From assembly GCA_004017535.1 (NCBI GenBank), contig SAJS01000001.1, positions 310,001-374,000 of the forward strand: DNA of 64,000 bases. Reading direction: 5' to 3'. The stretch is from Mesorhizobium sp. GTDB lineage: Bacteria > Pseudomonadota > Alphaproteobacteria > Rhizobiales > Rhizobiaceae. Below are positions 16,171-25,062 of the stretch, one piece after another (position 1 is the stretch's first letter; every line of letters begins with the position of its first letter). The notes under the pieces were generated by a model. It ran no database searches and was not told where the DNA came from. It saw only the letters and a program-made list of their open reading frames with translations. The translations under genes and the position numbers were made by a program.

Positions 16171-17496
16171 TTAGACATACCTGTTGACGATATTTTCCAG
16201 CAGCTCCTGCCGGCCGGAGCGCGGCTGCGGCTCGATCTTCTTCTTCACCACGCGTTCTGCGATCTCTTCCAGCGTGCGCTTGCCGGAAAGCATGGCCTTG
16301 CCTTCGGCGGTGTTCCAGCCGGCATAGCGCTCGGCGAGCGGGCCGGACAGCGCCTTGTCCTCGATCATCTTCGCCGCCGCTTTCAGGCCGCGCGCGCAGG
16401 CATCCATGCCGCCGATATGGCCGATCAGGAGGTCGTCCGGATCGAGCGACTGGCGCCGGAGCTTGGCGTCGAAATTGGTGCCGCCGGTCTTGAAGCCGCC
16501 GCCCTGCAGCACCTGGTAATAGGCCAGGGCCATTTCCGGCACATTGTTGGGGAACTGGTCGGTGTCCCAGCCCGACTGATAGTCGTTGCGGTTCATGTCG
16601 ATCGAACCGAAGACGCCCAGCGCATTGGCCAGCGCAAGCTCGTGCTCGAAGGAATGGCCGGCCAGGATCGCATGGCCCTGCTCGATGTTGAGCTTGACCT
16701 CCTTCTCCAGCCCGAAACGCTTGAGGAAGCCGTACACCGTGGCGACGTCGTAGTCGTACTGGTGCTTGGTCGGCTCTTGCGGCTTCGGCTCGATCAGGAT
16801 CGTGCCCTTGAAGCCGATCTTGTGCTTGTAATCGACGACGAGGTTGAGGAAGCGGCCGGCCTGCTCCTGCTCACGGGCAAGGTCGGTGTTGAGCAAGGTC
16901 TCATAGCCCTCGCGTCCGCCCCACAGCACGTAGTTCTCGCCCTTCAGCTTCTTCGTCACGTCAATGCATTTCTTCACCGTCGCCGCCGCATAGGCGAACA
17001 CATCCGGATCGGGGTTGGTGGCCGCGCCCGACATGAAGCGGCGGTGCGAGAACAGGTTCGCCGTGCCCCAGAGCAGCTTGACGCCGGTCTTCTTCATCTT
17101 GTCGGCGAAATAGTCGGTGATCTCGTCGAGGCGCGCCGCGCTCTCGGAGAAATCCTTGCCTTCCGGGCGCACATCGGCGTCGTGGAAGCAGAAATAGGGC
17201 GCGCCGAGCAGCGAGAACATCTCGAAGGCGACGTCGGCCTTGAGCCTGGCCAGCTCCATCGTGTCGATGCCGCCCGGCCTGGCGAACCAGGGCCGGTCGA
17301 AGGTCTGGCCGCCGAACGGGTCGCCGCCCGGCCAGGCGAAGGAATGCCAATAGGCGACGGCGAAGCGCAGATGGTCTTCCAGCCGCTTGCCGGCCACCAC
17401 CTCGTCCGGGTTGTAGAAGCGATAGGCCAGCGGATTGGTCGAATCCGGTCCCTCATATTTGATCTTCTTGATGTCGCCGAAAAATCCGCTGCTCAT
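16171..17496 (-). CDS. xylA: Xylose isomerase (441 aa)
   Basis: Converts D-xylose to D-xylulose in the cytosol; a metal-dependent TIM barrel. Length fits the long class II enzymes. Seen are [14 protein letters not shown] near residue 55, [12 protein letters not shown] with the catalytic His, the sugar/metal-binding block [20 protein letters not shown], and [19 protein letters not shown] and [10 protein letters not shown] with further metal ligands. The start at 17496 is preceded by AAGGAAACC; an upstream frame of eight codons is not needed. xylB lies on the same strand about 750 bp upstream, but an opposing SnoaL-like gene and a repeat element sit between them. xylA may therefore have its own promoter. 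Identification is firm. Confidence 0.97.
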   Translation of the reverse strand: MSSGFFGDIKKIKYEGPDSTNPLAYRFYNPDEVVAGKRLEDHLRFAVAYWHSFAWPGGDPFGGQTFDRPWFARPGGIDTMELARLKADVAFEMFSLLGAPYFCFHDADVRPEGKDFSESAARLDEITDYFADKMKKTGVKLLWGTANLFSHRRFMSGAATNPDPDVFAYAAATVKKCIDVTKKLKGENYVLWGGREGYETLLNTDLAREQEQAGRFLNLVVDYKHKIGFKGTILIEPKPQEPTKHQYDYDVATVYGFLKRFGLEKEVKLNIEQGHAILAGHSFEHELALANALGVFGSIDMNRNDYQSGWDTDQFPNNVPEMALAYYQVLQGGGFKTGGTNFDAKLRRQSLDPDDLLIGHIGGMDACARGLKAAAKMIEDKALSGPLAERYAGWNTAEGKAMLSGKRTLEEIAERVVKKKIEPQPRSGRQELLENIVNRYV

Positions 17497-17608
17497 GGTT
17501 TCCTTCCTCTCCGGGTGCATCCGCCCGATTACCTCAGGCGTAATTGGTTTCGCTTCTGTGGGGCGCCAAAAAGGTCATGTCGAAACGATCCAACGAAGGA
17601 GCATGACA

Positions 17609-17971
17609 ATGACCGACCTCAACATGATCGCCCGCAACTACATCGCCGCATGGAACGAGAGCGATGCGGCCTGCCGCAAGGCGCTGCTCGAAGCTGCCTT
17701 CACCGAGGATGTCAGCTATCGCGACCCGGTCATGCAGGGCGACGGCCATGACGGCATTGCGGCCTTGATCGACGGCGTCCAGCAACGCTTCGCCGGCTTC
17801 CGCTTTTCGCTGAAGGGCGAGCCCGACGGTTTCGCAGACCGCATCCGCTTTTCGTGGAATCTCGGGCCGGAAGGCACCGAGTCGGTCATCGAAGGCACCG
17901 ACATCGGCGTCATCGAGAACGGCCGCCTGAAGAGCGTCACCGGGTTTTTGGACAAGGTCCCGGCGCAGTGA
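17609..17971 (+). CDS. SnoaL-like / NTF2-fold protein, 120 aa
   Basis: Small cytosolic alpha+beta barrel protein. IARNYIAAWNESDAACRKALLEAAF and TEDVSYRDPVMQGDGHDGI are typical of SnoaL-like polyketide-cyclase-fold proteins, whose functions vary (isomerases, hydrolases, unknown). The second of two close ATGs (17609) gives the best spacing from the AAGGAG ribosome site; the first, at 17603, is too near. It is transcribed against xylA and xylB and ends just before the MITE-like repeat at 17991. No substrate can be proposed from sequence. Confidence 0.8.
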   Translation: MTDLNMIARNYIAAWNESDAACRKALLEAAFTEDVSYRDPVMQGDGHDGIAALIDGVQQRFAGFRFSLKGEPDGFADRIRFSWNLGPEGTESVIEGTDIGVIENGRLKSVTGFLDKVPAQ

Positions 17972-17990
17972 GGCTAGCCGGGCAAGGGAG

Positions 17991-18245
17991 GCGCGAGGCA
18001 CCCCCCTCTGGCCTGCCGGCTCCGGCCCTTCGCTGTCGCTCCGGGCGTTCGTCGTTCGGAAAGCCAAGCAATTGGCTTCCCGTCCGCTGCGCGGACCACT
18101 CCTCACCCCCCTCAAGGGGGGAGATTGATCGTCACGCGGACCATCGCCAACCACCAACGCCGAAAGAAAAGAGCCAGCGCGGACACTGCCAATCTCCCCC
18201 CTTGCGGGGGAGATGCCCGGCAGGGCAGAGAGGGGGGCCTCGCGC
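17991..18245. repeat. MITE-like composite repeat, about 255 bp
   Basis: Imperfect terminal inverted repeats of about 28-30 bp (left from 17991, GCGCGAGGC...; right ending 18245, ...GCCTCGCGC) flank several hairpins: AAGCCAA/TTGGCTT at 18061-18078, GTCCGC/GCGGAC at 18082-18096, CCCCCC/GGGGGG at 18106-18121 and the TCTCCCCCC-TTGC-GGGGGAGA unit at 18192-18214. It contains no coding capacity. It lies between convergent genes, where it may also act as a two-way terminator. A single-arm relative is at 42315-42360. Confidence 0.65.
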
Positions 18246-18249
18246 CCAC

Positions 18250-19704
18250 TCACGCAGTTACAGCCCTTATCGCCGGGTAAAGCGCGCGATACCTCTGATA
18301 GGCATCCGCGAAAGCCCCGCCAAGCCCTGCATCCGGCTCAACCGTCGCGTCCGTGGCCGGCGCCGTGCACACTGCCAGCGGATCGGCGCCTGTCGCGGCA
18401 ATCAACCCCAGCCTTGCCGCCCCAAACGCCGCGCCGAAATCGCCATCGGCCGGGATGTCGACCGGCATCTGCAGCGCGGTGGCGATCGCCTTCAGCCAGT
18501 AGCGCGAGCGCGAGCCGCCGCCGATCGCGGTCACCCGGCTCAATGTCGTGCCGGCCGTCTTCAGCGCTTCGAGGCTGTCGCGGAAGGCGAAGGCGACGCC
18601 TTCCAGCACCGCCTGCGTCAGCACGGCCCGGCTCGATTGATGCGCAAGCCCCATGAAAGAGCCGCGAATGGCGGAATCATTGTGCGGTGTGCGCTCGCCC
18701 GACAGATAAGGCAGGAAGGTGACACCCGTCGGCGCCTTCAGCGTGTCGCCGAGCTCGCCGGTCAGGTCGCCGGCGCTCTTGCCGGTGATCTCCGACAGCC
18801 AGTTGAGCGAATCGGTGGCCGACAGGATCACGCCCATCTGATGCCAGGTGTTGGGCAGCGCGTGGCAGAAGGTGTGCACCGCGCTTTCCGGATTGGGCAG
18901 ATAGGAGGCGTTGGCCGCAAACAGCACGCCCGACGTCCCGAGCGACACGAAAGCGTGATCGGCGCCGACCGTGCCCATGCCGCAGGCCGAGGCCGCATTG
19001 TCGCCGGCGCCGCCGGCAACCGGGATGCCCGACGCGATGCCCCATTTGGAGGCGAGCTCGGTGCGCAAGGCGCCGGCCTTGGCCGTGCCCTCGACCAGCG
19101 ACGGCATCTGTTTTTCGTCGAGCGATGTCGCAGCCAGCAATTCGGGCGCCCAGCGACGCTCGCCGACATCGAGCCAGGACGTGCCGGCTGAGTCCGACAT
19201 TTCCGAGATGTGTTCGCCGGTCAGCCAGAGCCGCAGATAGTCCTTGGGCAGCAGCACCTTGGCGACCTTGGCAAAGATTGCCGGCTCGTTGTTCTTCACC
19301 CAGGCAAGCTTCGGCGCCGTGAAGCCCGGGAAAACGATATTGCCGGTGAGCTTGCGGTAGCGCGGATCGGCATCGAGCGCCGCCGCCTCGACATGGCTGC
19401 GCGTGTCGTTCCACAGGATGCAGGGGCGCAGCACCTTGTCCGATTGATCAAGCAGGGTGGCGCCATGCATCTGGCCGGAAAGGCCGATTCCCTTGACCGC
19501 TGCCAGCTCTTTCGGATGCGAAGCCTTGAGTTCGGCAATCGCCGTCTCGCTGGCCTCGATCCAATGCGCCGGATCCTGCTCCGACCAGCCGGGATGCGGC
19601 CGCGAGACGTCGAGCGAGCCATGGCCGGCGCCGATGACCTTCTGACCGTCATCGATCAGCAGCGCCTTGACGCCCGAAGTGCCCAGGTCGAGGCCGAGAT
19701 ACAT
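18250..19704 (-). CDS. xylB: Xylulokinase (484 aa)
   Basis: Phosphorylates D-xylulose to xylulose 5-phosphate with ATP; FGGY-type sugar kinase of the actin-like ATPase fold. Seen are the N-terminal phosphate loop GLDLGTSGVKALLIDD, the substrate segment GLSGQMHGATLLD and RPCILWNDTRS, the hinge VAGGAGDNAASACGMG, a second phosphate motif SLGTSGVLFA, FLPYLSGERTPHND, and the C-terminal ATP site ITAIGGGSRSRYWL-like segment (VTAIGGGSRSRYW). The start has GGGAGGAAATC directly upstream. The stop is 4 bp from the right end of the MITE-like repeat. Pairs functionally with xylA. Identification is firm. Confidence 0.96.
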   Translation of the reverse strand: MYLGLDLGTSGVKALLIDDGQKVIGAGHGSLDVSRPHPGWSEQDPAHWIEASETAIAELKASHPKELAAVKGIGLSGQMHGATLLDQSDKVLRPCILWNDTRSHVEAAALDADPRYRKLTGNIVFPGFTAPKLAWVKNNEPAIFAKVAKVLLPKDYLRLWLTGEHISEMSDSAGTSWLDVGERRWAPELLAATSLDEKQMPSLVEGTAKAGALRTELASKWGIASGIPVAGGAGDNAASACGMGTVGADHAFVSLGTSGVLFAANASYLPNPESAVHTFCHALPNTWHQMGVILSATDSLNWLSEITGKSAGDLTGELGDTLKAPTGVTFLPYLSGERTPHNDSAIRGSFMGLAHQSSRAVLTQAVLEGVAFAFRDSLEALKTAGTTLSRVTAIGGGSRSRYWLKAIATALQMPVDIPADGDFGAAFGAARLGLIAATGADPLAVCTAPATDATVEPDAGLGGAFADAYQRYRALYPAIRAVTA

Positions 19705-19726
19705 GATTTCCTCCCATTGCCATTAA

Positions 19727-19747
19727 TTTTTTCGGATCTCGAAAAAA
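19727..19747. promoter_or_regulatory. A/T palindrome upstream of xylB
   Basis: TTTTTTCG-GATCT-CGAAAAAA, an 8-bp inverted repeat centred 33 bp before the xylB start. It could be an operator for a xylose regulator. It overlaps the U-tract of the terminator at 19741-19766, so it may simply reflect that terminator. Confidence 0.35.
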
Positions 19748-19766
19748 TCTGGCTTGGCCAGTTTTT
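19741..19766 (-). terminator. Intrinsic terminator after the TPR-protein gene
   Basis: On the minus strand AAAAACTGGC-CAA-GCCAGATTTTTT forms a GC stem with flanking A/U pairs and a U-run. It begins 20 bp past the TPR gene stop and ends before xylB, so it separates the two transcription units. Confidence 0.7.
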
Positions 19767-19786
19767 AGGGCAAGATCCATCCCGGG

Positions 19787-21112
19787 TCAATTCTCAGACA
19801 AATCGAATGCGCGCCGCGAGAACAACGCCGACAACGGGCTGTCCGGCCGCGCCAGCTGCCGTTCGGCGGCAAGCGCTCGCGCCAGCCCCCTATCGCCGGC
19901 GCGCAGCGCGGCCTCGATCAGCGTCAGGTCAATGACGTCGCGCTGCGCGTGGCTGCCGCCGAAGCGGTGCGCGGTCGAGCGGATCGGCCGGATCAGCCGC
20001 ACGGCCTCATCGTAGCGGCCCTCGCCGAAGGCCTTGATGGCAAGCGTCAACGGGTGGCCGACATCGTGCGTGAAGGCGGCATTGTCGTCGCTGCCGCGCA
20101 TCGCTTCGCGCTGCGCCTCGAGCAGCGTCTTCGCCGGCGCCTCCAGCCCGGCGCCGACAAAGGCCATCATCGCATGCGCGTCATTGAAGGCGTAATTGCC
20201 GGCGGCGGCTTTCGGGATCCAGTTGGCGGCAAGCGTCGCCCAGCGGTCGCCGACATCGACGCCGCCGAGATGGAGACGCCACAGGATAGCCGACGCATCG
20301 ACCATGTTGAGCGCCAATGTCGAGCGCGCACCGTAGATCGGTCCGTCATAGAGCCTGAGCACCTCGTCGGTTTCGCCGAGATCGTAGTGGAACAGCGCCA
20401 GGTGCCACCAATTGTGGATCTGGAGAAAACTCTCTTTCGACCAGGCCTCCGGGTTGGCATTCATCCAGGCGATGCCGTCTCTTTGCCGGCTCTGCATCTC
20501 CATGACATGCGCCACCGCGTGCTGCGCCCAGCCATCACGCGGTTCGATCTCGATGGCCCGCCGGCCGAAGGATTCGGCGCGGGCATAGTCGCCCATTTCC
20601 TCCAGTCCGAAAGCCTGCATGCCGAGAATGGCGTGGTATCCCGGCATGTCCTTCCGCCAGGCCGGCAGTGCCCGGCCAATGCGGTCGCGCAGCATGCGCG
20701 CATTGCCGGTGAAGAAATCGATCTGGTGTCCCACTTGCAGCGCCAGCGCATCGCGCGGATTGTCGATCGCGATATCCTCGAGGATGCGCGCGGCTTCATG
20801 CCAGCGCCCGTCGGCGAGATGGCCAAGCGCGGCGACATGCGCCACTTCGCGCGCGGTGGCGGCAAGGGGCAGCGCCGACTGATGGCTTGACCTGGCGATC
20901 GCCGTCGCGTCCCGCTCCGTGGCGAGGCCGAACAGATAGCCTTTAAAGACATGCGCCATGACGAAGGCCGGGTCGTCCGCAATGGCACGGTCGATCGAGC
21001 CGACCGGATCGCCGATGAAGCATTGCAGCTCGTGCATGGCGCGGGCGTAGGATGAAAACCCAGCTTCGGTCGCCCCGGAGTGAGCCAGGCCGAATACGTC
21101 CTTCAGCGCCAT
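19787..21112 (-). CDS. TPR-repeat protein, TTC38-like (441 aa)
   Basis: Predicted cytosolic tetratricopeptide-repeat protein of unknown biochemical role. No signal peptide is visible. Helical pair repeats run through most of the chain, for example HVFKGYLFGLATERD, DGRWHEAARILEDIAIDNPRDALAL, LEEMGDYARAESFGRRAIEIEPRDGWAQHAVAHV and HNWWHLALFHYDLGETDEVLRLYD. The AHVMEM and HNWWHLALF segments are characteristic of TTC38-like proteins. Its terminator separates it from xylB, so there is no operon evidence for a role in xylose use. The start at 21112 is the first ATG of the conserved region. Confidence 0.8.
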   Translation of the reverse strand: MALKDVFGLAHSGATEAGFSSYARAMHELQCFIGDPVGSIDRAIADDPAFVMAHVFKGYLFGLATERDATAIARSSHQSALPLAATAREVAHVAALGHLADGRWHEAARILEDIAIDNPRDALALQVGHQIDFFTGNARMLRDRIGRALPAWRKDMPGYHAILGMQAFGLEEMGDYARAESFGRRAIEIEPRDGWAQHAVAHVMEMQSRQRDGIAWMNANPEAWSKESFLQIHNWWHLALFHYDLGETDEVLRLYDGPIYGARSTLALNMVDASAILWRLHLGGVDVGDRWATLAANWIPKAAAGNYAFNDAHAMMAFVGAGLEAPAKTLLEAQREAMRGSDDNAAFTHDVGHPLTLAIKAFGEGRYDEAVRLIRPIRSTAHRFGGSHAQRDVIDLTLIEAALRAGDRGLARALAAERQLARPDSPLSALFSRRAFDLSEN

Positions 21113-21228
21113 TGGGTGTCCTTCGATGCTAGCAAATCGGCTCTCCGGAGCCCAATCTTAAGGCATCGCCATCAAAGCCGCCAACCCGTGGTCGGTAGTG
21201 CTACCGGCCTGCCGGGCTGTGCGCCGCC

Positions 21229-21852
21229 TCAATTCCCCGACCGCATCGCCACCGTGGCGATGCCGGCGCCGACCAGCAGCGTGCCGCCGGTGCGGTTGAA
21301 GAGGCGGATCGCCTTCGGGTTGCGCACGATGGCGCGCGCCCTGGACGCGATCAGCGCGTAGCCGAAGGCATTGGCGAAGGCCAAGGTCAGGAAGGTCGTC
21401 TCGAAGATCAGCATCTGCGTCCAGAAGTCGGCGTGCCGGTCGAGGAACTGCGGCAGGAAGGCGACGAAGAAGGTGATGCTCTTCGGGTTCAGCGCCGTCA
21501 CCAGCCAGGCATGCGCCATCATCCGTGCCGCCGACACGGCGTCGGTGCGCGGTTCCGCCTTCAGCGCGCCGCCGGCGCGGAACAGTTTTATGCCGAGATA
21601 GATCAGATAGCCGGCGCCGATCACCTTGAGCACGGTGAACACGGTGGCCGAAGCCGCGAGCAGCGCGCCGATACCCAGCATCGACAGCGTCATCGCGGTG
21701 AAGTCGCCAAGCGCCACGCCCACCGCCATCGGCAGCGCGGTGCGCCAGCCCTGGCCAAGCGCATAGGAGACGACCAGAAGGATCGTCGGGCCTGGAATGA
21801 CGAGGAGGATGGAAGAGGCGGCGGCGAAGGCGGCCCAGTTTTCGAAGGACAT
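21229..21852 (-). CDS. LysE/RhtB family amino-acid exporter (207 aa)
   Basis: Inner-membrane exporter, probably of an amino acid or related metabolite. About six hydrophobic segments are visible. The family signature is near the N-terminus: SSILLVIPGPTILLVVSYALGQG, with the conserved PGP. GYLIYLGIKLFRAGG and LVTALNPKSITFFVAFLPQF are the other conserved blocks. ATG at 21852 has AAGGAGCAGGGAA upstream; a seven-codon extension is not needed. It is monocistronic, upstream of the TPR gene on the same strand. Substrate unknown. Confidence 0.92.
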   Translation of the reverse strand: MSFENWAAFAAASSILLVIPGPTILLVVSYALGQGWRTALPMAVGVALGDFTAMTLSMLGIGALLAASATVFTVLKVIGAGYLIYLGIKLFRAGGALKAEPRTDAVSAARMMAHAWLVTALNPKSITFFVAFLPQFLDRHADFWTQMLIFETTFLTLAFANAFGYALIASRARAIVRNPKAIRLFNRTGGTLLVGAGIATVAMRSGN

Positions 21853-22094
21853 TTCCCTGCTCCTTGAGCGCAAAGAAAAGGATAAATCCTGGGGCCGTCA
21901 GGAATGTAAAGAGGCCGTTGGAAAATCTTCGGCGAAAATCTTAGGCGCCTCGACCGGTAGTCCCATAAGCCGGCGCCACGATCCGTTAGGGTTAAGCCGG
22001 ACCAGCGGCCTTTCACGCTTTTTCAACCATGAGTGCCGAAAATGCCCTTATCCGGCCGGACCGTGTTTCCCGCCGGCAGCGTAGGGTTTGGTGT

Positions 22095-22862
22095 ATGCGC
22101 GAGTTGCCGCAAAGTCTGACGCCGCCTTCCAAGGGCGCAATCGATACCGAAATTCAGCTTTCCCGCCGCGCCGTGCTTTCCGGCGCCGGCGCCATGGCGC
22201 TGCTGGGCCTTGCCGGCTGCAGCACCACCGACACGCTCGACGTGCCGCAAATGCAGCTCGACAATACGGTCACCGGTTCCGTGCCGCCGATGCGCCCGGC
22301 GATCAGCGTCGACAAGAACATCACCGGCCCGGACGTGATGTACGCCTCGCTCACCGACGGCGGCTTCGAGGTGCCTGCGGTGCCATGGCAGAAGGTCAAG
22401 CCGCAGTTCCGCCGCCAGATCGTCGTCGACAAGACGGGCGAGGCGCCCGGCACCATCGTCGTGCATCTCGAGGAGCGCATGCTCTATCTGGTCCAGCCGG
22501 GTGGCGATGCCATCCGCTACGGCGTCGGCATCGGCAAGGACGGCTTCCGCTGGTCGGGCCGCGCCAATATCCAGTACGGCCGCGCATGGCCGGCCTGGAC
22601 GCCGCCGCCGGAGATGATCCAGCGCAAGCCGGAGCTGGTGAAATGGCAGGGCGGCCAGCCCGGCGGCCTCACCAATCCGCTCGGCGCCCGGGCGCTCTAC
22701 ATCTACCAGAATGGCAAGGATACCGGCTACCGCATCCACGGCTCGCCCGAATGGTGGAGCATCGGCCAGGCCATGTCCTCGGGCTGCGTGCGCCTGATCA
22801 ACCAGGACATCATCGACCTCTACAGCCGCGTTTCCAAGAAGAACCCGGTCGTCGTGGTCTGA
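22095..22862 (+). CDS. L,D-transpeptidase, YkuD/ErfK type lipoprotein (255 aa)
   Basis: Periplasmic peptidoglycan cross-linking or protein-anchoring enzyme. After a short N-region, SRRAVLSGAGAMALLGLAGC forms a signal peptide with twin Arg and a lipobox (LAGC), so it is probably a lipoprotein. The catalytic motif HGSPEWWSIGQAMSSGCVR contains the conserved His and the nucleophilic Cys in SSGCVRL. The VVDKTGEAPGTIVVHLEERMLYLVQPGG segment opens the YkuD domain. An alternative ATG at 22029 would add 22 residues; it lacks a ribosome site. The preferred 22095 start has a GGTTTGGTG match only, so the start is uncertain. Monocistronic, 88 bp before the phosphofructokinase gene. Confidence 0.9.
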   Translation: MRELPQSLTPPSKGAIDTEIQLSRRAVLSGAGAMALLGLAGCSTTDTLDVPQMQLDNTVTGSVPPMRPAISVDKNITGPDVMYASLTDGGFEVPAVPWQKVKPQFRRQIVVDKTGEAPGTIVVHLEERMLYLVQPGGDAIRYGVGIGKDGFRWSGRANIQYGRAWPAWTPPPEMIQRKPELVKWQGGQPGGLTNPLGARALYIYQNGKDTGYRIHGSPEWWSIGQAMSSGCVRLINQDIIDLYSRVSKKNPVVVV

Positions 22863-22950
22863 TCGGGTCCGTCGGCCCACTCTTCCGTTGCACGATGCCG
22901 CAAGACAGGCGAAGGTGCCCTGAAAACCTTCGCCTCGGGAGAGAACGAGC

Positions 22951-24117
22951 ATGGCTGGAACCTTCGTCATCGCGCAGGGCGGCGGCCCGACCGCCGTCAT
23001 CAACCAGACGGTCGTCGGCGCCACGCTGGAAATCCGCAAGCGCCATCCCGGAGCCAGGGTGCTTGGCTCGATCCATGGCGTGCGCGGCATCCGCGACGGC
23101 AAGTATGTCGATCTCTCCGTCATCCCCGAAGACCGGCTGCGGCTGGTCGCCGGCACGCCGAGCGCGGCGCTGGGTTCGACCCGCGACAAGCCGGACGCCG
23201 CCTATTGCGAGGTCATCCTCAACGGCCTGAAGAAGGTCGGCGCCGATGCCTTCATCTATATCGGCGGCAACGACACCTCGGGCACGCAGCAGATCCTGAC
23301 CGATGCCGCCGGCGGCTCGATCGCTTTCGTGCATGCGCCGAAGACCATCGACAACGACCTCGAGGAGAACGACCACACGCCGGGCTTCATCTCGGCGGCC
23401 GAGTTCGTCGCCGGCGCCTTTCTCTCCGTCGACCTCGATTTCCGCGCCTTGCCCGGCATCTATGTCGGCATCGTCATGGGCCGGCATGCGGGCTTCCTCA
23501 CCGCCGCAGCGGCCGCCTGGCAGCTCGATCCCGACAGCGGTCCGCATCTGGTCTATGTGCCGGAGCGCGCCTTCTCGGCCGAGCGCTTCATCGATGAGGT
23601 GCGCGAAAAGCTGGATCGCCACAAACGCTGCATCGTCGCGGTCTCGGAAGGCGTCAGCACCGCCGACGGCAAGGCGCTGGTCGAAAGCCTGGTGCCGCCG
23701 GAAAAGCTTGAGCGCGACCAGCACGGCAACGTCAAGCTGTCGGGCAGCGACCTGCCGGCGGCGCTGGAACGGGCTCTGGCCGAAGGCCTGCCCGGCAAGC
23801 GCGCACGCGTCGATGCCTTAGGCTACATGCCGCGCGGCTATGTCGGCGCCATCAGCGCCGTCGACGCCCAGGAGGCCTTCGACGCAGGCGCCTTCGCGGT
23901 CGCCGTCGCCGATGAAGGCGGTGGCTCGGTGGCGATCCAGTATGACGGGTCGAAGACCGTGCTGAAAAAGGTGCCGCTGAAGGCGGTGGCCGGCAAGACC
24001 CGCCATATGCCCGACGATTTCATGCAGCCGGACGCCAACCAGCTTTCGGAAGTCGGCATGGCCTATCTGAAGCGTCTCGTGCCGGAAAAGTACAAGGTCG
24101 GGAAGCCGTTCGTCTGA
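22951..24117 (+). CDS. pfp: 6-phosphofructokinase, probably pyrophosphate-dependent (388 aa)
   Basis: Interconverts fructose 6-phosphate and fructose 1,6-bisphosphate. The sequence has AQGGGPTAVINQT at the N-terminus, GGND at residues 105-108 and PKTIDND at 130-136. In this family an acidic residue at the last position of the GGxD motif and Lys in PKTIDND are associated with pyrophosphate rather than ATP as phosphoryl donor. MGRHAGFL supplies the F6P-binding Arg/His region. Reversible PPi-dependent enzymes suit organisms with Entner-Doudoroff metabolism such as rhizobia. The following MBL gene overlaps its stop as TGATG, so the two are coupled. Donor specificity is inferred from motifs. Confidence 0.88.
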   Translation: MAGTFVIAQGGGPTAVINQTVVGATLEIRKRHPGARVLGSIHGVRGIRDGKYVDLSVIPEDRLRLVAGTPSAALGSTRDKPDAAYCEVILNGLKKVGADAFIYIGGNDTSGTQQILTDAAGGSIAFVHAPKTIDNDLEENDHTPGFISAAEFVAGAFLSVDLDFRALPGIYVGIVMGRHAGFLTAAAAAWQLDPDSGPHLVYVPERAFSAERFIDEVREKLDRHKRCIVAVSEGVSTADGKALVESLVPPEKLERDQHGNVKLSGSDLPAALERALAEGLPGKRARVDALGYMPRGYVGAISAVDAQEAFDAGAFAVAVADEGGGSVAIQYDGSKTVLKKVPLKAVAGKTRHMPDDFMQPDANQLSEVGMAYLKRLVPEKYKVGKPFV

Positions 24118-24875
24118 TGGGCGGTCCGATGCCAGAGCTTGAGGTCGGCGACTGGTTCGGCAAGGCGACAGTCGATGCCGGCACGACGATGCTGACCGAG
24201 CCCTTCGTGCATGATTTCGTGCGCGCCAACATCTGGCATTTGAAGGGCCGCGACGCGGACCTTCTGGTAGACACCGGCATGGGCATCCGTCCGCTGGCGC
24301 CTGAGTTCGAAACGCCGCCCGGCAAGCCGCTCATCGTCGTCGCCACGCATATCCATCTCGACCATGTCGGCTCGCTGCACGAATTTCCTCTCAGGATGGG
24401 ACCGAAGGTCAGCGCGGGGCAGTTCGCCAGCATGGATGATGCCGTCACCTACGCTTACATGTTCCACAATCTCGACGGCGCCGTCTCGAAACTGCCGGCG
24501 CCGGACTGGAAGGCGGCTGACTACCGCATTCCTTCCGCGCCGCTGACCCGCGCGCTCGACGAGGGCGACGTCGTCGATCTCGGCGACCGGCAATTCCGCG
24601 TGCTGCATCTGCCCGGGCATTCGCCGGACTCCATCGCGCTCTTCGATGAGGCCGATGGCCTATTCTTTGCCGGCGACGCCATCTATGACGGCATGCTGAT
24701 CGACGACCTGCCGGATTCCGACCGCACGGCCTATTGCCGCACCATGCAGCGCCTGCTCGACCTGCCGATCCGCATCGGCCATGGCGGCCACGGCCCGAGT
24801 TTCGACCGCGGCAGAATGCACGAAATCGCTTCCTCTTATCTGCGCAGGCGGGAGCGGTTCGTAAGCGGCCTCTGA
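24117..24875 (+). CDS. MBL-fold metallo-hydrolase (252 aa)
   Basis: Metallo-beta-lactamase superfamily hydrolase, cytosolic. The metal motif HxHxDH is present as THIHLDHVGS at about residues 79-86. HLPGHSPDSIAL supplies the next His, FFAGDAIYDG the bridging Asp and GHGGHGPSF the last His. This set is typical of glyoxalase II-like or quorum-lactonase-like enzymes, but the exact substrate cannot be told. The start overlaps the stop of the phosphofructokinase gene by one base. A second ATG four codons later is possible. Confidence 0.85.
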   Translation: MGGPMPELEVGDWFGKATVDAGTTMLTEPFVHDFVRANIWHLKGRDADLLVDTGMGIRPLAPEFETPPGKPLIVVATHIHLDHVGSLHEFPLRMGPKVSAGQFASMDDAVTYAYMFHNLDGAVSKLPAPDWKAADYRIPSAPLTRALDEGDVVDLGDRQFRVLHLPGHSPDSIALFDEADGLFFAGDAIYDGMLIDDLPDSDRTAYCRTMQRLLDLPIRIGHGGHGPSFDRGRMHEIASSYLRRRERFVSGL

Positions 24876-25062
24876 ATTAAATCTTTGTAAGGTCACCCAA
24901 AGGCCCTGATTCGGGCCATTCCGCGTCCTAAATCTTGATTGTCGATCCGGCCGGCTGCCATGCGCGGCGAGGCAGGCATTTCCCGGTCGCCGACACGTCG
25001 ACGGGCGCTTCTCTGGAAGCGCCTGCGGCGCTGGATCAACCTCTCGCCCGGACAGAACGACC

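Noticed and set aside
24903..24918. GGCCC-TGATTC-GGGCC hairpin after the MBL hydrolase gene
   Set aside because: Only a 5-bp stem without a T-run; too weak to call a terminator.
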